A stretch of 10,142 nt of DNA from Comamonadaceae bacterium. GTDB lineage: Bacteria; Pseudomonadota; Gammaproteobacteria; Burkholderiales; Burkholderiaceae_C. Shown here in pieces: positions 6,508 through 10,142 of this stretch. Position 1 is the first letter of the stretch; every line of letters begins with the position of its first letter. The notes beneath the pieces are model-generated. The model did not search any database and had not been told where the DNA came from. It saw only the letters and a program-made list of their open reading frames with translations. The translations under genes were made by a program, and so were the position numbers. Location: the NCBI GenBank assembly GCA_947458345.1, contig CANHBU010000036.1, positions 1 to 10,142 on the forward strand, in the 5' to 3' direction.

Positions 6508-7331
6508 GCTTCCTGCCGCAGTTTGATACAGCGATCCCGCCCGAGCTCGGCCAGGTGATCCAGTGGCTGGCCCGCCTGCGGTCGCAGGAGGGCGTGGAGG
6601 CAGCGCGCGAGGCCGCTGTGATGCTGTCGCGGCGGTTTTCGCAGGTCGATCTGCTCGACGAGCTGGCCCAGTGGCATGAGGCGAACTGGTGGCGGCCTCT
6701 GAATTTTGGGGCGATACGGCTCGAGCGGCGACGGCCTGAGCACTTCGAGTTCGTCTGGTCGCTGGTGGTCGACCAAGATTTTTCTTATCGACTCAAGAAT
6801 ATTCCCGCCGACCTGACGCCCCGCGACTTGCTTGAGATCCTGACGCACGATTACACGGCCTTGCTGCCCGAGACCCGATCCATCCAGTGGGTGGTCTTTC
6901 ACGGCCAGACGCCCATTGGCCTGTCGATGTTCGTCAACATCAACTTCCACAACCGATCGGCCGAGCAGATCATGGGCATCTTGCCCGCTTACATGAGCTC
7001 CTTTTTGGTGGCCGATGCCTATTGCGCCAGCCTGTCCTTTGCCTACAACAGCCTGGGGATGCACAAGGTGCAGGGCGTGATCTACGAAAGCAATGTGCAG
7101 GTGGCCCTGCTGCAGGAACGCTTTGGCTTCAGGCGTGAAGGTCATTTGCGCTCGACCGTCTGGAGCGATGTCCGTCAGGCCTACGAGGACGTGGTGCAGA
7201 TCGCCCTGCTCGATGAGGAGTTCGATCGCAACCGGGTGCTGCAGCGTTACATCTCCCGGCAAGCGCGTGACCCCTTTCTGGGGGTGCGGCGCCTGTGGCC
7301 TCGACAGCCGCTCAAAGTACCTCGGGAATAA
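6504..7331 (+). CDS. GNAT-family N-acetyltransferase (RimJ/RimL-like)
   Basis: The protein has 275 residues. About 60 N-terminal residues are helical and unassigned; a GNAT domain follows at about 68-240. Visible GNAT features are the first strand and helix (AIRLERRRPEHFEFVWSLV), a central strand with IQWVVFHGQTPIGLSMF, and the typical C-terminal part, where YNSLGMHKVQGVIYESNVQ leads into a helix and then ERFGFRREGHLRS. This last part is the RimJ/RimL pattern in which an Asn precedes the helix that ends in G-F-x-x-E-G. The usual acetyl-CoA pyrophosphate loop (Q/R-x-x-G-x-G/A) is not recognisable; ILPAYMSSFLVAD stands in its place. The GTG start at 6504 overlaps the previous stop, with GGAG at 6490-6493 as a possible ribosome binding site. 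The substrate could be a protein N-terminus or side chain, or a small molecule. The 3' end overlaps the thiE fusion gene by 20 bases on the opposite strand. Confidence 0.88.
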   Translation: MSFLPQFDTAIPPELGQVIQWLARLRSQEGVEAAREAAVMLSRRFSQVDLLDELAQWHEANWWRPLNFGAIRLERRRPEHFEFVWSLVVDQDFSYRLKNIPADLTPRDLLEILTHDYTALLPETRSIQWVVFHGQTPIGLSMFVNINFHNRSAEQIMGILPAYMSSFLVADAYCASLSFAYNSLGMHKVQGVIYESNVQVALLQERFGFRREGHLRSTVWSDVRQAYEDVVQIALLDEEFDRNRVLQRYISRQARDPFLGVRRLWPRQPLKVPRE

Positions 7332-8838
7332 AGCGTGCGACGTATTGAAGGTTGAGGTCGAAAGAAATCACGATGCGCTCGTGCTCGCCGCTGTGCACGA
7401 CGCTGTGCGGATACGGCCCGCCGTCCTTGAAGGCCAGCAGCTGCCCGGCTTGCCAGGTGCGGGTGATGCCGCCGACGGTGATACGGCAGCCCGGGTCAGG
7501 CACCAGGCACAGGTGAATTCGAAGGTAGTCGGGCGTCCAGCCGCGATGCGGGTTGATGATGGATCCGGGGATCAGGCGGCTGACAAAAACATTGCGCAGA
7601 TGGCCTTGCGATTCGAGTGGCCCGATCAGGCTGGAGGTGATGGGCACCTTGGTCCTGAACATCTGGATCAGAGGCGTCATGCTGACCGAGAGCTTTTCCT
7701 TGGACAGCTCGATGTGCTCGCCCTGGAACACCGACAGCGGGAACGCATCCCAGGTGTTGTTGTAGAGGTTGCCGTACTTGGGGTAGGGCATGAAGGGCCT
7801 GAACTTGCGAATCAGCTCGAGGATTTCCTGGCCTATGGTGGCCGCTTGAGCCACCAAGTCCCTGCACCAGGGCAGCCGATGCAGTTCCTGGTCCCAAAAC
7901 GGGGGCTCGGGACGCAGCGGCGGCGAGCGGTCAAGGTGGCGCACTTGCTCGCTGAGCTCGCGTGCGCGGGCCTCGGGATCAGGCGCGGCCACCAGAGCGC
8001 GCACCACAGCGGCCGAGCCGACGCCGCTGGACATGACCTCGGGCAGCCGCTGGGCATCGATACCGCCTATGGCCACCAGCGGTGTGGCCTGGATCAAGCG
8101 GGCATAGCGCTGCAGGCGGGCCGTGCCTTGGGCCGCAGTGGCCATGCGCTTGAGCGTGGTCGGATACACCGCACCCAGGGCCATGTAGCTGGGGCTGTAG
8201 CGGTCGGCGCGCAGCATTTCTGCATAGCCGTGGGTGCTCAGGCCCAAGCGAAGCCCGGCTCGCCTGAGGGCCTCAAAGTCACCCTCGCTCAGGATCTGCA
8301 GGTCTTCCTGGCCCAGGTGCACGCCATAAGCGCCGGCATCGAGGGCCGCCTTCCAGTGGTCATTGATAAAAAGCAGGCTGGCGCTGCCCTCGACCGCCTT
8401 GACCGCTGCCTTGACTTCGCGGGCGATGGTGTCAGGGTCGTCGCTCTTGAGCCGCAGCTGCAGCGTCGGCACGCCCGCCTCGGCCATGCGCGCCACCCAT
8501 TGGGCGTCGGGAAGCACGGCATACAAGCCCAGTGACCGCGGGCACAGCGCAAAGGCGTTCTGACGCGGCCAGGGCGCCAAGCCAAAGTCCTCGGGCTCGC
8601 TGGGCCAGGCCAGGGGATCGAAGTGTCCGGTGCGCTCGCTTTGGCGCTGCCAGGCCAGGGCGATGCAGTCGGCGTCGATCTCGATAAAGCCCAAGCGCAG
8701 GCAGGCTTGGCGTGCAATTGCATAAACCGAGCCTGCAGCCAGGCTGGGCATGGGGCCTGCGGGCAGGGCCAGCTCGGCATGGGCCTGGAAGATGGCCTCG
8801 ACGGTGCGGGCCGATTCTTCGGGGTTGAGATCGGTCAT
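7312..8838 (-). CDS. thiE: Thiamine phosphate synthase fused to aspartyl/asparaginyl beta-hydroxylase domain
   Basis: The protein has 508 residues. Residues about 1-103 are an N-terminal extension like that of Burkholderiales ThiE. Residues about 104-294 are the ThiE barrel, which joins HMP pyrophosphate to thiazole phosphate: LQLRLKSDD (126-134), FINDHW (157-162), GVHLGQEDL (172-180), GLSTHG (199-204), PTTLK (226-230), VAIGGI (255-260) and GVGSAAVVRAL near 272-282. Residues about 339-494 form an AspH-type Fe(II)/2-oxoglutarate dioxygenase. His431, Gly433, Arg440, His442, His478 and Arg488 reproduce the spacing of the human AspH iron and cosubstrate residues (679, 681, 688, 690, 725, 735), with one extra residue before the second iron His. 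Both domains are in one uninterrupted frame. ATG at 8838 lies two bases after the thiG stop and has AAGG upstream (8845-8848); a TTG six codons earlier would overlap thiG. The ThiE role is near certain. The hydroxylase substrate is unknown. Confidence 0.92.
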   Translation of the reverse strand: MTDLNPEESARTVEAIFQAHAELALPAGPMPSLAAGSVYAIARQACLRLGFIEIDADCIALAWQRQSERTGHFDPLAWPSEPEDFGLAPWPRQNAFALCPRSLGLYAVLPDAQWVARMAEAGVPTLQLRLKSDDPDTIAREVKAAVKAVEGSASLLFINDHWKAALDAGAYGVHLGQEDLQILSEGDFEALRRAGLRLGLSTHGYAEMLRADRYSPSYMALGAVYPTTLKRMATAAQGTARLQRYARLIQATPLVAIGGIDAQRLPEVMSSGVGSAAVVRALVAAPDPEARARELSEQVRHLDRSPPLRPEPPFWDQELHRLPWCRDLVAQAATIGQEILELIRKFRPFMPYPKYGNLYNNTWDAFPLSVFQGEHIELSKEKLSVSMTPLIQMFRTKVPITSSLIGPLESQGHLRNVFVSRLIPGSIINPHRGWTPDYLRIHLCLVPDPGCRITVGGITRTWQAGQLLAFKDGGPYPHSVVHSGEHERIVISFDLNLQYVARFIPEVL

Positions 8839-8840
8839 GG

Positions 8841-9632
8841 TCAGCCTTGATGCCAAAAGGGGGTGCCGAGCACCGGCGTGCTGGGTTGGGCCGCTTCCTG
8901 CGGGTTCATCGCGCCACTCAAAAAGGCACTGCGGCCAGCCTGCACCGCCTGAGCGAACGCGCCAGCCATGGCCACTGGGTCGGTGGCCAGGGCGACAGCG
9001 GTGTTGAGCAGCACGCCGTCATAGCCCCATTCCATGACTTGGCAGGCGTGCGAGGGCAGGCCCAGGCCAGCATCCACGATCATCGGCACATCCAGGCGCT
9101 CGCGCAGCACGCGCATCGCGTAGGGATTGATTGGGCCCTTGCCGGTACCGATCGGCGCGGCCCAGGGCATGACGGCCTGACAGCCCACATCGACCAGGCG
9201 CTTGCACAGCACCAGGTCTTCGGTGCAATAAGGCAGCACCTTGAAGCCGTCTTTGATCAGCGTGGCCGCCACCTGCACCAATTGCAAGGTGTCGGGCTGC
9301 AGGGTGTAGTCGTCGCCAATGAGCTCGAGCTTGATCCAGTCGGTGGCGAACACCTCGCGCGCCATCTGCGCGGTGGTGATCACCTCCTGCGGGCTGTGGC
9401 AACCGGCGGTGTTGGGCAGCACAGGGATGTTCACCTCCTTGAGAAGCTCCCAAAAACCGTTGCTGGCCTCGGCCGAGACCGCGCCCTGTCGACGCAGCGA
9501 GGCAGTAACCATGGCCGGCTGGGCACGCCACAGGGCGTCTTGCATCACGGTCGGTGAGGGGTAGCGCGAGGTGCCGAGCAAGAGGCGGCTGTCGAAAACT
9601 TGCCCGTAGAGGATGAGGGGGTCGGTGTGCAT
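8841..9632 (-). CDS. thiG: Thiazole synthase ThiG
   Basis: ThiG condenses deoxyxylulose phosphate, ThiS thiocarboxylate and iminoglycine into the thiazole phosphate moiety of thiamine. The protein has 263 residues, typical for the family, and is a cytoplasmic TIM barrel. Visible motifs are SRLLLGTSRYPS near the N-terminus, the strand MVTASLRR, NTAGC at 74-78, the Schiff-base lysine Lys101 in WIKLELIGD, VLPYC at 132-136, a phosphate-binding MPWAAPIGTGKGPINPYA (155-172), IVDAGLG (185-191) and GVLLNTAVA (206-214). The ATG at 9632 follows thiS by 23 bp without an obvious Shine-Dalgarno. Two bases separate its stop from the thiE ATG, so the genes form one operon. Nothing looks broken. Confidence 0.98.
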   Translation of the reverse strand: MHTDPLILYGQVFDSRLLLGTSRYPSPTVMQDALWRAQPAMVTASLRRQGAVSAEASNGFWELLKEVNIPVLPNTAGCHSPQEVITTAQMAREVFATDWIKLELIGDDYTLQPDTLQLVQVAATLIKDGFKVLPYCTEDLVLCKRLVDVGCQAVMPWAAPIGTGKGPINPYAMRVLRERLDVPMIVDAGLGLPSHACQVMEWGYDGVLLNTAVALATDPVAMAGAFAQAVQAGRSAFLSGAMNPQEAAQPSTPVLGTPFWHQG

Positions 9633-9655
9633 GATGTGGAATGCAGCGTTGGGGC

Positions 9656-9853
9656 TTAGCCGCCTGTGATGGGTGAGATCACCTCGACCGCATCGCCCGG
9701 CTTGAGGACAGTGCGGCCGTAGTGGGTTTTGGGCACGAACTGCAGGTTGATGGCGACAGCAAAGGGCGGCTTGAAGCCCGCCACTTGCAGTGCCGCCTCG
9801 AGGCTGCAGCCTTCGGGCAGTTCGTGGGGCATCTGGTTGATCAAGACTCGCAT
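9656..9853 (-). CDS. thiS: Sulfur carrier protein ThiS
   Basis: A 65-residue ubiquitin-fold protein ending in the obligatory Gly-Gly (VEVISPITGG). The C-terminal glycine is adenylated and then thiocarboxylated, and it delivers sulfur to ThiG for the thiazole ring. The family length, the N-terminal strand MRVLINQMPHELP and the GDAVEVI strand before the tail all fit. Its ATG lies inside the end of thiO, with 13 bases overlapping in another frame, and thiG follows after 23 bp. No ThiF or other activating enzyme is in the window. Confidence 0.96.
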   Translation of the reverse strand: MRVLINQMPHELPEGCSLEAALQVAGFKPPFAVAINLQFVPKTHYGRTVLKPGDAVEVISPITGG

Positions 9854-10142
9854 GGCAGGCTCGCCTGAGGCTCGGCTTGCACGCTCAGGCCCAGGCCTTC
9901 GGCCAGAGCACTTTGTCCGGCGTCGAGCAACTCGAGCGTTGCATCGAGCAGGGCCGGTGCGATCAGAAAGCCATGGCGGTACAGGCCATTGACTTGCAGG
10001 CTGCGCCGGCCCAGCCAGCGCAGAGCCGGCAAGTTGTCGGGCAGTGTGGGGCGCAGCTGAGTGCTCATCTCCAGCAACCGGCCTTCTGCAAAGCCGCTGT
10101 GCACGGAATATGCGGCGCTGAGCAGCTCTAGCGTCGATCTCA
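9841..10142 (-). CDS. thiO: Glycine oxidase ThiO, C-terminal part (5' end outside window)
   Basis: The reading frame is open to the right edge and shows 99 residues before TGA at 9841-9843. The peptide STLELLSAAYSVHSGFAEGR, then LRPTLPDNLPALRW, then VNGLYRHGFLIAPALLDA is the C-terminal FAD-binding part of DadA/ThiO flavoproteins. ThiO oxidises glycine to iminoglycine with oxygen, supplying the ring nitrogen unit to ThiG. The position directly before thiS and thiG separates it from other DadA-type oxidases. An internal GTG at 10104 is not the real start, because homology-like sequence continues upstream of it. The promoter, and any thiamine riboswitch ahead of this operon, would lie beyond the window. 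Confidence 0.87.
   Translation of the reverse strand, partial: RSTLELLSAAYSVHSGFAEGRLLEMSTQLRPTLPDNLPALRWLGRRSLQVNGLYRHGFLIAPALLDATLELLDAGQSALAEGLGLSVQAEPQASLPCES

Noticed and set aside
6432..7262. Minus-strand open frame of 276 codons
   Set aside because: Antisense to the GNAT gene and the end of the small gene; no recognisable family, and its translation has shadow-frame composition.
7270..7285. ACCCC/GGGGT hairpin as a terminator for the convergent genes
   Set aside because: Only 5 bp of stem, inside GNAT coding sequence, with no T-run on either side.
7093..8535. Long plus-strand open frame of 480 codons
   Set aside because: It lies almost wholly antisense to the ThiE-AspH gene, shows no domain, and is explained by the high GC content and codon bias of the real gene.
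8839..8856. TTG start for thiE six codons upstream
   Set aside because: ATG at 8838 sits two bases after the thiG stop with AAGG at good spacing, so the TTG is unnecessary.
9841..10142. Thiamine pyrophosphate riboswitch
   Set aside because: Such a switch would precede the first gene of the thi operon; this edge is still inside thiO coding sequence, so none can be seen here.

Overview
The window reads as a high-GC betaproteobacterial chromosome, most likely order Burkholderiales and perhaps Comamonadaceae. The evidence is the gene order thiO-thiS-thiG-thiE, a ThiE with the roughly 100-residue N-terminal extension I associate with that order, and dense GC-rich coding with overlapping genes. 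It holds two gene blocks pointing at each other. There is no tRNA, rRNA, CRISPR array or insertion sequence, and no gene-free stretch longer than 79 bases.

Left block (about 1-7331, plus strand): a tightly packed set that looks like a non-standard export or protein-maturation cassette. In order: the tail of an RND/HlyD-type membrane fusion protein; a 626-residue protein joining cytoplasmic GAF-like domains to a membrane helix and a periplasmic HlyD adaptor; a 717-residue PqqD-like / M50 site-2-protease-like / HlyD protein with an intact HExxH motif; a 664-residue SecA-like ATPase without the C-terminal translocation domains of housekeeping SecA; after 79 bp, an 85-residue soluble small protein resembling DUF6447; and a 275-residue GNAT-type acetyltransferase. 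Several junctions overlap by 1-4 bases, so most of the block is probably one transcription unit. No ABC exporter, SecY2 or TolC-like gene is in view.

Right block (7312-10142, minus strand): the thiazole branch of thiamine synthesis. ThiO makes iminoglycine, ThiS carries sulfur, ThiG builds the thiazole and ThiE joins thiazole phosphate to pyrimidine pyrophosphate. The last gene is unusual. ThiE runs in frame into a C-terminal aspartyl/asparaginyl beta-hydroxylase domain in which every expected iron- and 2-oxoglutarate-binding position is present. The fusion gene meets the acetyltransferase gene tail to tail with a 20-base overlap.

Most interesting reading, as inference: a short SecA motor, an M50/HlyD membrane protein and a GAF/HlyD adaptor may form a dedicated export or processing route. 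Two potential protein-modifying enzymes, the GNAT and the AspH domain fused to ThiE, sit beside it. The substrate is not identified in this window.
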